Shown: positions 46,687-58,042, numbered from the stretch's first letter. The stretch: DNA of 64,000 nt from Hygrocybe punicea (GCA_963556145.1 OY744469.1:1488001-1552000); one strand, 5' to 3'. Program-made: numbers and translations. The notes: generated from the letters alone by a model not told the origin.

Positions 46687-47637
46687 TTGTCATTCTCATT
46701 CATTCTAAAGGTGTTTCCTTTGGCAACTTCCTCCTCAGGATGTTGTATGTCTCCTTTCTGCTGGCAGCAGATGTCTTTTCGTGCACTGCACATGTCCTTT
46801 GCCCAAATTGGGTGCTTGTCCTTTACCCAAATTGGGTGTCTGTCCTCTGCCCGAATTGGGTGTCTGTCCTCTGCCCGAATTGGGTGCTTGTCGTCTACCC
46901 AAATTGGGTCTTTATACATGTCTTCTGCTAGCATAGGTACACAATCTATGTCACTGTCATGTAATGTTCCCATTCTTGGGTGTCAACTGAATTCTGCTGT
47001 CAATACACAGACACAACCATTCTTGAATCCTTTGTCATTATTTTACAAACCCTCTTGTCAAAGGGAACCGTTATGGACTATAGATGGCTATTGCATCTTT
47101 GTGTCAGTTTATAACTGGTTGATTATTTGTTATGTAATTCCAAAGCAAGATGTGGCTGCCATATGTCACATACTATCTCTTATTTTGCAGAGAAATCTAA
47201 TGACCCGACATGACTTTTGTTCATTGCTTGCACTTTCTCATTTGCCTCTTAGAATATCAGTGCTATGTAAATATGCACGCAAACATGCACTTCATCCCTC
47301 AACCCTGATTGGCTACCATATAGCTGGCTATCAACTTCCTGTAGGCCTAAGTTTAGGCTGGTTATTTCTTGTACATGATCTACACTCTTTTTGTGGTCAG
47401 CTGGCCCCTAAACAAGGTTTTAATTTGTCCCAGCCCCTTTTCAGGCTCTCTCATGTTGGTTATCACCATTCAATTCCAATTAACATGCAGAATACAGAAG
47501 TGGAGCAGGAACCTATAGCCTTCAGTCCTGTTGGAGGAGGCAGATCTTATTTATTTCCCTTGGATGGAATACTGCCTTTTCTACAACATATTGATAAAAA
47601 TCTCACTTCAGTCAACCACCTAGCCCCAACTAACTAG
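46687..47637 (+). other. Long open frame (316 codons) with a 24-bp repeat, function unknown
   Basis: An uninterrupted plus frame in fairly AT-rich DNA. Its first third contains an eight-residue repeat (QIGCLSST-type, about four copies) from the 24-bp minisatellite at 46803-46910. The rest (MTRHDFCSLLALSHLPLRIS, GYHIAGYQLPVGLSLGWLF) has no motif known to me. Apparent start codon context is unremarkable. It could be a genuine orphan or a chance frame within repeat DNA. Confidence 0.3.
46803..46910 (+). repeat. 24-bp minisatellite with CCCRAATTGGGT palindromes
   Basis: Unit AATTGGGTGTCTGTCCTCTGCCCG, about 4.4 imperfect copies. Each junction forms the palindrome-like ACCCAAATTGGGT or GCCCGAATTGGGT. 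Confidence 0.85.
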
Positions 47638-47689
47638 ATGTAACACAACTCTGTCGGTGTTCCATCTAAGTGCTCATATAACCATGGTA

Positions 47690-48750
47690 CTCCCAAGGAC
47701 AATTTATTGCCCCAGGGACATTCTCACTGTAGGCAGGTGTAGGGATATATTCTTATCCCTAGGGACAATTTCCAAAGAAGACCAAGGACTGAATAGTTAT
47801 CCCAAGGGATGATTTTGACAAAGGATCATGGCCTGAAATATTGTCCCATGGGACATATTACAATACCATCAGGGAGAATATATATTTTCCTGGGATATAT
47901 TGTCAACCAGGTGTTGCCTCAGCTCAAGCTGATGTTTTTTGAAAAATAGCTATAACATTGTAAATAAAATAGGTAAAATTATGGAAATATTTGTGTGCAT
48001 AGATTAAAAGGCCTAGGGACTGTAATTTCATCCCTTGGGATATTTATTTCGTCCCTTGGGATATTTATTTCGTCCCTTGGGATATTTATTTCATCCCTTG
48101 GGATATTTATTCCTTCCCTTGGGATATTTATTTCTTCCCTTGGGATATTTATTTCTTCCCTTGGGATATTTATTTCGTCCCTTGGGATATTTATTTCGTC
48201 CCTTGGGATATTTATTCCATCCCTTGGGATATTTATTTCGTCCCTTGGGATATTTATTTCATCCCTTGGGATATTTATTCCTTCCCTTGGGATATTTATT
48301 TCTTCCCTTGGGATATTTATTTCTTCCCTTGGGATATTTATTTCGTCCCTTGGGATATTTATTTCGTCCCTTGGGATATTTATTCCATCCCTTGGGATAT
48401 TTATTTCATCCCTTGGGATATTTATTTTACCTGAGAAAAGCCCACGGGACATATAGAATATCCCATGGGACACTTATCTTGTCTTAGAAAACCGCCCATG
48501 GGACATAGAACATCCCTTGGGATACTTTCACTCTTATAGAAACAGCCCATGGGACATGAAAAATATTGCTTGGGATATTTACATTAACCAAGACAAAGCC
48601 CATAGGACATATAAAATATCCCTTGGGATATTTACTTTACCCACAAAAAAGCCCATGGGACATATAAAATATCCCTTGGGATACCTTTGCTATCGAAGAA
48701 ACAGCCCATGGGACATATAAAATATCCCTTGGGATATTTACTTTACTCAA
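47690..48750. repeat. Palindrome-dense region built on CCCNNGGG words
   Basis: Across about 1 kb, words such as TATCCCTAGGGA, TTATCCCAAGGGAT, TGTCCCATGGGACA, TATCCCTTGGGATA and CCCATGGGACATAT recur, each a near-perfect palindrome with different central bases. The segment 48430-48750 is a degenerate tandem of about 60 bp with five to six copies (CCCATGGGACATATAAAATAT then CCCTTGGGATATTTA). No coding motif. Confidence 0.8.
48028..48429. repeat. 21-bp minisatellite, about 19 copies
   Basis: Unit TTTCGTCCCTTGGGATATTTA with variation mainly at one triplet (TCG, TCA, TCC, CTT). Because 21 is a multiple of three it keeps three frames open on the two strands, giving a seven-residue repeat (INIPRDE on the minus strand; FISSLGI on the plus). 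I regard these ORFs as by-products. Confidence 0.92.
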
Positions 48751-48914
48751 AAAAGCTCCAATCTACAGGCTGGTGGGACTGCCTGCTTGCTCAGCATCTG
48801 CCAAGTCACACAATAATAATCATAGCAATGCCACATGTTACATAATTTTAATTTACCAACCACTCAAAATAGACATAGCAAATTAAATAATTATTTTCAC
48901 TAAATACATGGTAT

Positions 48915-49140
48915 TCTAATTTATAAGGGGAGAGACAGGGAAGTGGAGGAGAGGAGAGGAGAGGGGGAATGGCAGGAGGAATGGCAGGGGGTGGGCAGGG
49001 GGAGAAGGGGCAGGAGGTGGATGGGAGGTGGGGATGGTGGATGGACAGCATAGGCAGGGGGAGAAGGGGTAGGAGACAGCCAGGGGGAGAATGGAAAGGA
49101 GGAGGGAGGAGGGGGAGGGGAAAGGAGGGAAAGGGAAGGA
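48915..49140 (+). repeat. Polypurine tract
   Basis: About 225 bases almost entirely of G and A on the + strand (GGGAGAGACAGGGAAGTGGAG-type). Immediately followed by the pyrimidine-rich tract below. Confidence 0.8.
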
Positions 49141-49164
49141 CCAACAATACATACCGGTGTTCCC

Positions 49165-49331
49165 CTGGTGTCCACGCCCCTCCGCATCCTCGCCCTTGTC
49201 CCCGTCCCCGTCCTCGTCCTCGTCCTCATCGTCCCCGTCGTCCTCGTCGTCGTCCTCGTCCCCGTACCCATCCGCCTTGTCCTCGTCCTCGTCGTCCCCG
49301 TCCCCGTCGTCCTTGTCCTTGTCCTCGTAGT

Positions 49332-49362
<31 letters not shown>

Positions 49363-49880
49363 GTTACCGCGTGGCCCTGTTCCCGTTCGCGTTGTCATTG
49401 CCGTCCCGTTTGCCATCCCGTCCTCGCCATTTCAGTCCTCGTCGTCCCTGCTGCCGTTGTCCTCGTTGTCCCGGTCTCCGTTGTCCTCGTCATCGTCCCG
49501 GTCGTCCTCGTTTCCGTCGTCCGTTGCTCCCGTCCCCGTTCTCGTGCTCGCTGTCCTCGTCGTCATCGTCCCCGTCGTTGTCGTTGTCGTCATCATCCTT
49601 GTTGTCCCGGGTTCCGCGGTCCTCGTCGTCCCGTTCCCCCGTCCCGATCGTCTTCGTTTCCTCGTCCGTGTCGTGGTTCCCGTTGTCGTTGCCGTCGTCT
49701 TCCCCTTTCGCGCCGTGGTCGCGTTCGTTCGTTTACCCCTCGTCCTCATTCTCGTCGTCCCCGTTCTTGCTGTCGTGGTCGGCCTGGGTTGTCCCCGTTC
49801 TGGGCTGTGTCCTCCCTCCTTGTCGCCCGCATCCGCGTCTGCTTGTTTTGTTCGCGTTCGTTTGGCACGAGGGTGCGTGA
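49165..49880 (+). repeat. GTCCTC/GTCCCC hexamer tract (C/T-rich)
   Basis: Imperfect tandem of GTCCTC, GTCCCC and GTCGTC triplets over about 700 bases. All six frames stay open for long distances (acidic Glu/Asp/Gly on the minus strand, Val/Leu/Pro on the plus). A GTAAGT-type donor near 49942 on the minus strand and a clean minus frame 50067-49945 (MATRPRLGHRQIPVESLVHE) could be a real first exon of an unknown gene. Confidence 0.75.
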
Positions 49881-50274
49881 AAAAAAGCCTAAAAGTATTT
49901 AAGTAGTTAGTAGAATAAATGAAAAGCATAAATGGACCACTTACCTGGGGTGCTCTGGCATCCGCACCGTTGTCGCGTCGTTGTTGAAAGCGACAAGTCT
50001 TGTTGAACTCGTGCACGAGACTTTCAACCGGAATTTGCCGATGTCCCAAACGGGGTCGAGTTGCCATATAGGGAAGGGTGGCTGGATTTTCTTATTATTA
50101 TTACATGTACTACAGCACCTAAATGGCCAGGGCAAGACCCTGAAGAGATATAGGTATGCTATACCTACCCCACAGGGAGTTTTTGTATTTTATTTCATTT
50201 TATATGGGGAGATATTCACAATGCATTCTATGCCTCTGCCAAAAATGGACCCTTAAACACCTAACTTTGCGACT

Positions 50275-50374
50275 NNNNNNNNNNNNNNNNNNNNNNNNNN
50301 NNNNNNNNNNNNNNNNNNNNNNNNNNNNNNNNNNNNNNNNNNNNNNNNNNNNNNNNNNNNNNNNNNNNNNNNNN
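50275..50374. other. Assembly gap, 100 N
   Basis: Exactly 100 N, a conventional size for a gap of unknown length. It removes the 5' end of RXT3 and marks the change from transposon-rich to gene-dense sequence. Confidence 0.99.
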
Positions 50375-51075
50375 CGCTCAGAAGAGTCCGGGGTCTGGCG
50401 TGGCGTCGGGCATGAATGCGCCCTCGCAGCCTTTGATCATGGACTGGCAGTCCGAGCGCGCCGCTGGCGCACTGGCCCGCGAAGGCGACAGAAGGGACAG
50501 GGAAAGGAAACCTGGCCTCAGCGGTCCGTTTTTTCTCCTCCCGTGTCTTTTTATCTCTTTACGCGTCTCGATACTCCTCCTTTGAATATTCTTTGAAATC
50601 TACTGTATAATAATTTACTAAACTCCTTTAACCAACCAGATGACCACAACGCAAACACTCTCCCAAAACAATCTCACCCTGCCACTTCCCCGTCCACGAT
50701 CACGTCAATCTCAAATCAAAACCCTAATACCAGCGTCCCCGGTACCCATCGCGACTCCTCCAGCGGACGCAGGACATCCGACTCCGCTCCCACACCCAGC
50801 AACAAGGTCAATAATAATAATAATAATAACTCCGATGCATTTGCCAGTGCAACGGCCAGGAGTGCCAAGAAGGGTGTGGAGGACAGAGATCCTGATCCAG
50901 ACCGTGACAGGGAAAGAATGCATCTGCGTGACCAGCGCGACCGCGACCGTGTTCGTGAGCCTCCTCTGCGTGATAGGGACAGGGATAGAGAAAGAGAGCG
51001 AGACAGGGAACGGGAACGGGAACGGGAACGGGAAAGAGGCAGGGAACGAGAACGCGAACGCGAAAGGGACAGGGT

Positions 51076-51110
<35 letters not shown>

Positions 51111-52015
51111 TGGAAAGAGACAGAGACAGAGACAGAGACAGAGAACCTCTACGTGACTACGACTCACGCGATCGCGACAGGGAAAAGGAGCAGCGCGAGC
51201 GCGACAGAGAAGACATGGATATCATCCGCGCCGTCGCATCCTCACGCAACCTCAAACCAGCACAGCAGGGGCAGCTCCCGGACCCACGCACCCATACCCC
51301 AACAGAGCTCCTTGTCTTGCACCCCACCAACACCGGTACACATGGGCATGGTGGGCATGCACAACATTCGCACACGTCACTACCTACGCACACCCTTGGC
51401 CATGGACATCCACACGGACATCCACACCCGTCGCATATGAACTACCCATCTCTTCCCCTCGCCCCGCCCAATACCCCGGCTTCCGCCTCCTCGTCCAACA
51501 ATGGCAGTCACACGCATTCGCACACACATTCTCAGACCCAGACCCCGGTTCAGACTCTGTCTTCACAGTCACACCAGCAACAACAACAGCAACAGCAGCA
51601 GCAGCAGCAGCCACACCCTCGCCCGCAACAGCATTTCCAGAGCCAGTTTCACACGCAGTTCGTCACCTCTCGCCCCACCTCGCGCATCCCGTCTCCTTCC
51701 CCGGCACCGCCACGCGGAGGCATGGTTTGTGCACCGGGACCGGGAAATCCAATTAACCTAAGTGTAAGTGGTGGTAATGGTGGTGGTGGCGGTGGCGGTA
51801 CTGTTGGTAGTGCCGGTACCGGTGGGGCGGTGAGAACTGGGTCACCGGGTGTGTTCGAGCAGGCGCATGCGCGTATGCAGGCGATGATGGCGCAGGCTGG
51901 TGCGTCCGGGTCCACTGGTTCTCACGCGTTCCCCGTGTTCCTCCCCGTTTCTGCGGTTAGTTCCGTAGCTGGAAACACGAATTCGAGTTCGGGGCAGAAG
52001 CAGCAGAATGCTATC

Positions 52016-52051
<36 letters not shown>

Positions 52052-52052
52052 A

Positions 52053-52086
<34 letters not shown>

Positions 52087-54514
52087 TGGTATTGGTATGG
52101 GCTTGGGCGGGGGTGTGCTGTCTGATCAGGGGTATATGAATCTCGGCATGCATAACCACGGATACGGGCAGGTAAAGTTACCCGGGCACAGGCAAGGGCA
52201 TTCCCTCTCGCGCACGGCAGTGCCATTCGATGTCACTGCAGGGCCGGTGGATATGGGTAGGACCGATATGGGCGGTGGTGGTTGTGCCGAGATGGAGCCT
52301 GGGGTGGTGGTTCACCTCGGGACGTACGTCCATCCGCGCACGCCGTTCCCGTATTTCTTCACGTCGGAGTATGCTCTGGTGTGCTCTGCGGCGGCCCGAG
52401 TTTGTGGGGACGGCGGCGGCGGCGGTTGTGAAGAAGGAGGAGAAGGGAGTGGGGAGAGTGGGAAAGGGAAGGAAGTTGAGAAGCGGGAGGGAGATAGGAT
52501 GGATGTCGATGTTGATATACCGGGTACAGGGGATGGTGAGAGGCTGGAGAAGACGACAAGTTCGGAAGGAGGGCTAACCCGGCTTGTTACAAATGGGAAG
52601 ACTATTCCTCGGGAGACGCGCGTTACGATCATCGTTCCAAGCGGGTTCCTCCCGCTCGAAAAGCCCACACGACCGCGCATTTGGGGCGGCGGCGTGGCAG
52701 CTCATGTGCAAGTGCTTGGACAAAGACCACGACGGGTGTACACGGACGACTCTGATGTTTTCTTGTGTGCGTTGCATGCGGGGTGGGTGACGTGGAGCGG
52801 GACGCGGCGGGCACGGGCGGAAGGTCGTGATTTGCGTGTGGAGCTGCGGGTTGTTTGTTGTGGTGGGAGGGAGGTGGAGGGGTATATGTTGACGGTGGGT
52901 CGGTTCGTTGGGGGGTGGGGGGAGAGGTGGATGGGGAATGACGAAGCGCGGAGACGTGGGGAATATGTGGAAGGGGTCGGCGGGGAGGAAGATGATGGTC
53001 GGGGACTGGTTAGTGCTGGGTGGGGTAGTGGGCATGATGGGAGTGGGATCGAGGTGCTCGAGGCCGAGTTTGTCGAGGTAAATTAGTGTCCATTTTGTTT
53101 CAGTGGGTGTTGATGCCTTTTTTCTGGTGAGTGCAGAAAGGGACAGCGAGGTGTGCGCCTGGGCTAGGTTTACGGAATCGGGCACAGAGGCTGTTGGAGT
53201 ATGGTGAACGGCGAGCAGCGGTGCTTGGTCTGCGTGAATCTGCCGTCTGTGGTGCTGCTGCATGTGCTCCGGGGAGGAAGCGACGGAGGGGTTGGGTCCT
53301 CCCGCCGTCACTCCGACGAGTCCCGAATGCTGTGGAATTGTGTACGATATCCGAAGAGGACGAGGATGATGATGTCGAGACTGGGCTGAAGAAGAAATCG
53401 TCTGTGGTAGGGGAGGAAGACCAAGACCAGGAGATTGAGATGAGTGCTGCGAGGACTGTGATGTTTGGATTGGGAGCTGGAGGGGTGCGAGCTGGGTATG
53501 TCTTGCTTTCTTTCTTTTTTTACTTTTTAAATTTTCTTCCTGGCTTACAATACTTGTAGATTCAAATATGATCCACGGGTGTTGAAGGGTATGCTGTTTC
53601 CACCCAAGACCACTCAGAATAACGAAGTGAGGAGTAGAGAGCCACCGAGGAAGAGGAGGAGAGTGGATCGAGGTGCGGTGAATGTGGGTGGCGATGACGA
53701 GGATGACGGCCGTGCGGTTTCTGATGCGGAGGACTCTGTGCAAGGGATCATCCTGGAGACGTTAACGGAGAGTTTCCTCTTGTCTCCTCACGTGAACGGT
53801 AAGGGGGTCGGGAAGGGCACTGGCGAGCCTCTTCGCCAGAGATACGATATTTCATTGGTCTCGCAGGATGATGCAGGTTTTATGGTGGAGGACGATCTTG
53901 GTCTTCTAGCTCCGAAGGACGATGTCCACGAGGACGCAACGAGGGCTGGGGTCGATGAGCTGCTGGTTACTGATGGATCGGAGAATACCGCCGGCTTACC
54001 TCGTTTGCCTTCGCATGACACGACGATAGTCAATGGTGAGGAGGCGAGCGTTGACCCCGCCAAAGAACCCACGTCGAACTCCGGCGAGGGACTCGCTATC
54101 ATCGTCTCCCATGCAACCCCTGACACCAGCGCCGGTGCTGACATGGACGCCGACGCTGACATGGACGCCGACGCTGACATGGACGCCGACGCTGACATGG
54201 ACGCCGACAAGGTCAAGGTCACGACTTCCCGTCCGAAACATGGGAAATCCACTGGTTCGTTGGAACTCATACCTCCGCGCGAGCCTATTGTGCTCCAGGT
54301 TGTGCGACGTGATGTTGGAGAAGACCAGTTTGAATTTCTGCCCGGTGGGATAAGAGTGGTTGGTGGGGAGCGTGGTGGTGGTGTTGGTGTTGGTGTTGGT
54401 GTTGGCGAGGAGGGTGGGGATGGGGTTTGGAGTGTTGATGTGCGGATGTGGAAGTGTTCGCCGCGAAGAAGGAAATTGGGGGCGGCGGCGGCGGTGGCGA
54501 GCAGTGGAAAGTAG
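50375..54514 (+). CDS. RXT3: Rxt3-like subunit of the Rpd3L histone deacetylase complex (5' end in gap)
   Basis: Exons: 50375-50523 (open into the gap), 50640-53077, 53137-53495 and 53560-54514; introns 116, 59 and 64 nt. The Rxt3 domain begins LGTYVHPRTPFPYFFTSEYA and continues with RVTIIVPSGFLPLEKPTRPR, IWGGGVAAHVQVLGQRPRRV and YTDDSDVFLCALHAGWVTW, then RAGFKYDPRVLKGMLFPP over the last intron. Yeast Rxt3 is a nuclear component of the large Rpd3 complex in transcriptional repression; the same role is inferred. Flanking it are long low-complexity blocks: alternating Arg/Glu/Asp (50880-51210), His-rich (51330-51440), poly-Gln (51570-51610), Gly-Met repeats (52016-52095) and an Asp-Met-Asp-Ala repeat (54139-54210). 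The start codon is not visible; ATG 50412 is internal to an open frame. Confidence 0.9.
52016..52100 (+). repeat. GGTATG hexamer repeat within RXT3
   Basis: About 13 copies of GGTATG, encoding Gly-Met dipeptides with a few Ser/Ile variants. In frame and probably length-variable. Confidence 0.9.
54139..54210 (+). repeat. 18-bp coding repeat in RXT3
   Basis: Four copies of GACATGGACGCCGACGCT, encoding Asp-Met-Asp-Ala-Asp-Ala. Confidence 0.9.
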
Positions 54515-54866
54515 ATGTTTGTGTAATACTTGGTATGAATGACCTTCGACGTGTTATCCTGATGGTCTTGGAATGCTTTTACTATAGCTGTCTGTTTTCT
54601 GCATTCTAAATGTACTGTGCATACACTGGAAAATAATATCTAAAGGTTTGGTACTTGTATCGTGACCGCAGTTGGGCAACTTGGGCTATGTAAAAAAGAG
54701 TCAATGCTCTTCACCATGAAGGCTGTGCTGGAGCTGGCAGATCATAATCAAGCGCCCAATCTGAGTCGAATGTTGTTCGCTAAGCTTGGCATGCCTGACT
54801 TGAAAGAGAACCGCTAGACCACGTCAATATCCCTTCCTCCAGCCTCCAGCCTCAGGCATTGTCCCC
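54515..54866. other. Intergenic, RXT3 3' region and next promoter
   Basis: No gene seen. Genes on both sides are on the plus strand, so this holds the RXT3 terminator and the promoter of the next gene. Confidence 0.5.
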
Positions 54867-55469
54867 ATGCCATTCTTTCAGAATACTAACGGGACCATTG
54901 CCAACAGCAGCACTTTCAACGACATTGCAGGAAATCAGACCAACAATGAATTCGTAAATCCCACTGTGCACGGTGAGCGTATCGGTTCAAGACAAGGCTA
55001 CTGGAAGGTACTGAGATTACCCCGTGGTTTTTTCAGATAACGCTGGCAATGTCGTTGGTAGGGCTTATAACGTTGGCCGCAACATCTCTCGTGACAACTT
55101 CAATGGCCCTGTTGTAAAGCACGGCGATACCTTTAACGGTCCGATTGCTGGTAGCAACGTTGGTGGCCGGGGCAACGTCAACACAATCAACAGGTTCAAC
55201 CCTCCTAATGACTCGGGTGGGAGCTGGCTAATTTCTGAAACCTCAATCGCTACTGGCTGACACTTAACTCCCGCGCTCTTCTAATAGTTCAGGCTGCTCA
55301 GCAAGTCCAGGAAGCTGAACAGCAGGAAACCGAACTTATAGCCCAGCTTGCTCGCATCCGAGCACAGATCGAAGCAAAGCGCGCCCAACAACGCGTCAAC
55401 AGGCTTGCCGCAGAGCTTGCTGCCGCCAAGTCTGAGCTCGCCGAGCTCACCAAACGAGGCGCATCTTAA
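54867..55469 (+). CDS. Small Asn/Gly-rich protein with C-terminal coiled coil
   Basis: Three exons, 54867-54972, 55037-55216 and 55288-55469, give 155 residues in a consistent frame. The first 95 residues are rich in Asn, Gly and Val (MPFFQNTNGTIANSS; NVVGRAYNVGRNISRDNFNG; GDTFNGPIAGSNVGG), a pattern of quasi-repeated GxxxNV turns. The last 60 are a strongly helical Ala/Gln/Glu/Arg coiled coil (AEQQETELIAQLARIRAQIE; RVNRLAAELAAAKSELAELT). No signal peptide or membrane segment. I do not recognise a named family; the coil suggests oligomerisation. Confidence 0.7.
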
Positions 55470-55985
55470 CTTTAAGACGATCGAGAAACCTCCCGCTCTC
55501 CAAACTATTACTGGAGTATCGTTCTCTCCACCACCATTTATGCAACTTATCGCCCCCCTGCAGGCGATGGCATGCAAATTAGCGCTGGATGAGGGTGGAT
55601 ATGTAGTCCTGAGTCAAGTCTTCAGGAAATTATGTATGTGGAGGGACCAATGGCGTACACTCTAATTCGGAGTGTTTCATGTAGAACTACCCGGAAAACA
55701 TGCGATTATATACCGTTTCCATTCAGGTACCCGCTATGCTATTAGAACGCCTAGCTTTCGGGAGGCCTGTGTGCTTGCAGGCTTTAGTCAAGCCGTGTCC
55801 ATCACCAATCATGATATTTTCTGAAAAAGAACAAAGACTGTTCCTAAGTGTCCCAGGTACTGCACCGGTACCTGTTCCGTTATCCGTGCTCTCGTTCCTG
55901 ATCCAATATTACAAGGAGTCCAAAAATGCCTCTAAACGGAAGGTGTGCATGAACCGGCATGTGGGGAGAATGACGCGCTTGAACG
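55470..55985. other. Intergenic between convergent genes
   Basis: Contains 3' ends of the plus-strand small gene and the minus-strand kinase. Short open frames show no motif. Confidence 0.5.
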
Positions 55986-57190
55986 CTATCCGAACTCAAT
56001 GTCCGACAACGTCTTCTCTACGACCGCAATTTCGGGTCTTCTCGCTTTTTCAGACTGGCAACAGCTTGCCAGGAGCTCCCACATGGACTCAGTCAACGTT
56101 TCTGCTTTATACCGAGTACGTTTAGGCCGTAAGGAAGCTTGAATTTCAAGTGTGATTCTTGATTTATCCCGGGGGTCAACAGGAGGCACTCCTGTGAGAA
56201 CCTGTCTCGAGTGGTAAGTATGTGAATCTGCCGAGGGAGACACAGGAATTTCACCAGGAGGGCAACGAGTCCATACGAGTAAACATCCGATTCTCGGGTC
56301 GTTCTGGCTTTGAATGGCTCTTCTTCCTCTTCCTCTTCGTCTTCATCTTTGTTGGATCTCAATCTACTTTCCGGTGGGAAAAGCTCGGGTGCCATAAATG
56401 CATATGTTCCAACTTGAGCCGTGGTGAACCCATGCTGATCCACAATCTTTGAGGTGCCAAAGTCGCATATGCAGGGCTCACCATTCCTCTTGACGAGAAT
56501 GTTCTCCTGAGGGTTGAAGTAAACCAGGATTACGTGATGCCAACAACACAACGGGCTCACCCCTTTCAAGTCTCCATGAACAATTTGCTTTGAATGAAGC
56601 AAGTTCAGTCCCCTGGTGATACCGGAAACCTAGAAGTTTGTGGGAATTTACAGCTTAAGTGGCTTCAATTCTTTAAGCCACCTCAGCAGCTCACCAAGCC
56701 CAATCTATTCACCCCATTGTTGGCCTTTAGGTATTCCACCACGTTGCCTCCGCTGCAGAAAGGATAGATAAGCGCAGGCGATGGTCCTACTCGCCGATGA
56801 TATCCCAAAAGGGGTAGAATATTTGGGTGCCTGATATCCTTCAATACATTAACTTCACGCCGAATGCGCTAGTACGGTGTGCCCAACTCAGGTAAGGAAA
56901 GTAGACAGAATTTTTTTTGAAAGGTACTCACTTTTTTCGCGACATCTAACGCGCTACTATTAGCCTCCATCCAAAGCAAACGGTGTTTCTTGATGATGAC
57001 CTGAGAAACCATGTTTATCTTAGTTTTGGTAAACTTATATTATTCCTCTCACCTGGATCTCACGCTCCGTCCACTTGCCAATGAAAATATCTGCGCTACC
57101 TCCAAATGCGATGTGGTGGTCACTCAGGGACTCAACTTCATCGCTCAAGTCCGGCAGAAAATCGGTTGTTCCACCTTTCGGGAAAAGCAT
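55986..57190 (-). CDS. Ser/Thr or TKL-type protein kinase
   Basis: Six exons from ATG 57190: 57190-57053, 57000-56932, 56868-56713, then a short exon with VSGITRGLNLLHSKQIVHGDLKG, an exon with ENILVKRNGEPCICDFGTSK, and a last exon from about 56194 to TAG 55986. All kinase landmarks are present: a degenerate Gly loop (FGGSADIFIGKW), VIIKKHRLL (Lys), REVNVLKDIRHPNILPLLGY (Glu and beta-4), HGDLKGENILV (catalytic loop with D and N), CDFGTSK, TYAFMAPELF and DVYSYGLVALL. An Asp/Glu-rich insert lies between APE and DVYS. The style is that of agaricomycete TKL-like kinases. Splice phases close without gaps. Substrate unknown. Confidence 0.85.
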
Positions 57191-57332
57191 AGGTGATACT
57201 AGCAAATAAGATGAGCGGTTGATCTAGCATAAATGATCCACACAAACCATTCTTGTATACATTCTGCATATGAAGGGGGGTTTTTTTTGTAGAGAATGAT
57301 CGGGTTAGGTTGATGCCACATAAGTGAACGCC

Positions 57333-58042
57333 TCAACCTCTATGGAAAGGCAGACAAACTTTGTGGTGCACGGACCTCGCTTGGATCTACTTTCCTCCAA
57401 CGTGAGATGTACTGTAGTCATTGAGAAGGGAACCGTGACGTACCGAATCACTAGCGCCAATTCTTCGTGAGCCTGATCTCTCGATTTGAGGCTGCAAGCC
57501 AGCGGTGCGATGCCGGGATTCTTGCATACTAGTGATAGTGCACCGGACCCTTGCGATGATTGGGTGAGCTTTCACATTTCCATTCTCGTCTTCAACAGCC
57601 TTGCCCAGTTGCTGTCGATATAGTAATTAACAAAGAGGCCCAGTGAAGTAGGTTTGTGCACACAATTTTGTCAGAGGTCTTGATCTCGTGCTCCGTGTGT
57701 GGGGATAATTTTTTATCGTTTATGAATGTTCCATAGGTACTCTTAAGGTCCTTGATATAGATCTGCATGTGTGGATTTCACATCAACTCACGCTGGAGAG
57801 AATTGGTGAATTCGTACCTTATTGCCTTTCTCCCAAACCTCGGCATGGTCCTTGCTAAGGGAGCTCTTGGCAGAAAAGCGCCCATTTGCTTTATTTGATT
57901 CGCTCTCCTCATTCCAATGACGACCAATTTTGACCCGTCTATTGCCGGTAAGAGTAAGGCATTTTGGACTAAACGAAATCGATGATGCTTGAGAATTGTC
58001 GTCAGGATATAAGTGGAGAACGGGCGATGAAGGGTTGGACAT
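57333..58042 (-). CDS. FHA-domain protein
   Basis: ATG 58042; exons 58042-57818, 57762-57664, 57611-57444 and 57386-57333 give 181 residues. The FHA core is RVKIGRHWNEES, GRFSAKSSLSKDHAEVWEKG and, after the first intron, IYIKDLKSTYGTFINDKKLS, with the usual GR, S..H and NG-like positions (S-x-x-H in SKDH; TYGTFIN). FHA domains bind phosphothreonine peptides. The gene sits between a kinase and a membrane protein, all on the minus strand. The last short exon is less certain. Confidence 0.82.

Noticed and set aside
48028..48429. CRISPR-like array
   Set aside because: Units are contiguous 21-mers without unique spacers and the genome is eukaryotic.
47995..48487. 153-residue FISSLGI-repeat membrane protein
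   Set aside because: Same minisatellite is equally open on the opposite strand and in a second plus frame; no start context or flanking coding sequence.
48916..50067. Acidic or Val/Leu/Pro-rich proteins from the GTCCTC tract
   Set aside because: Long frames occur in all phases because the repeat lacks stops; composition, not selection. Only a possible first exon near 49945-50067 remains open.
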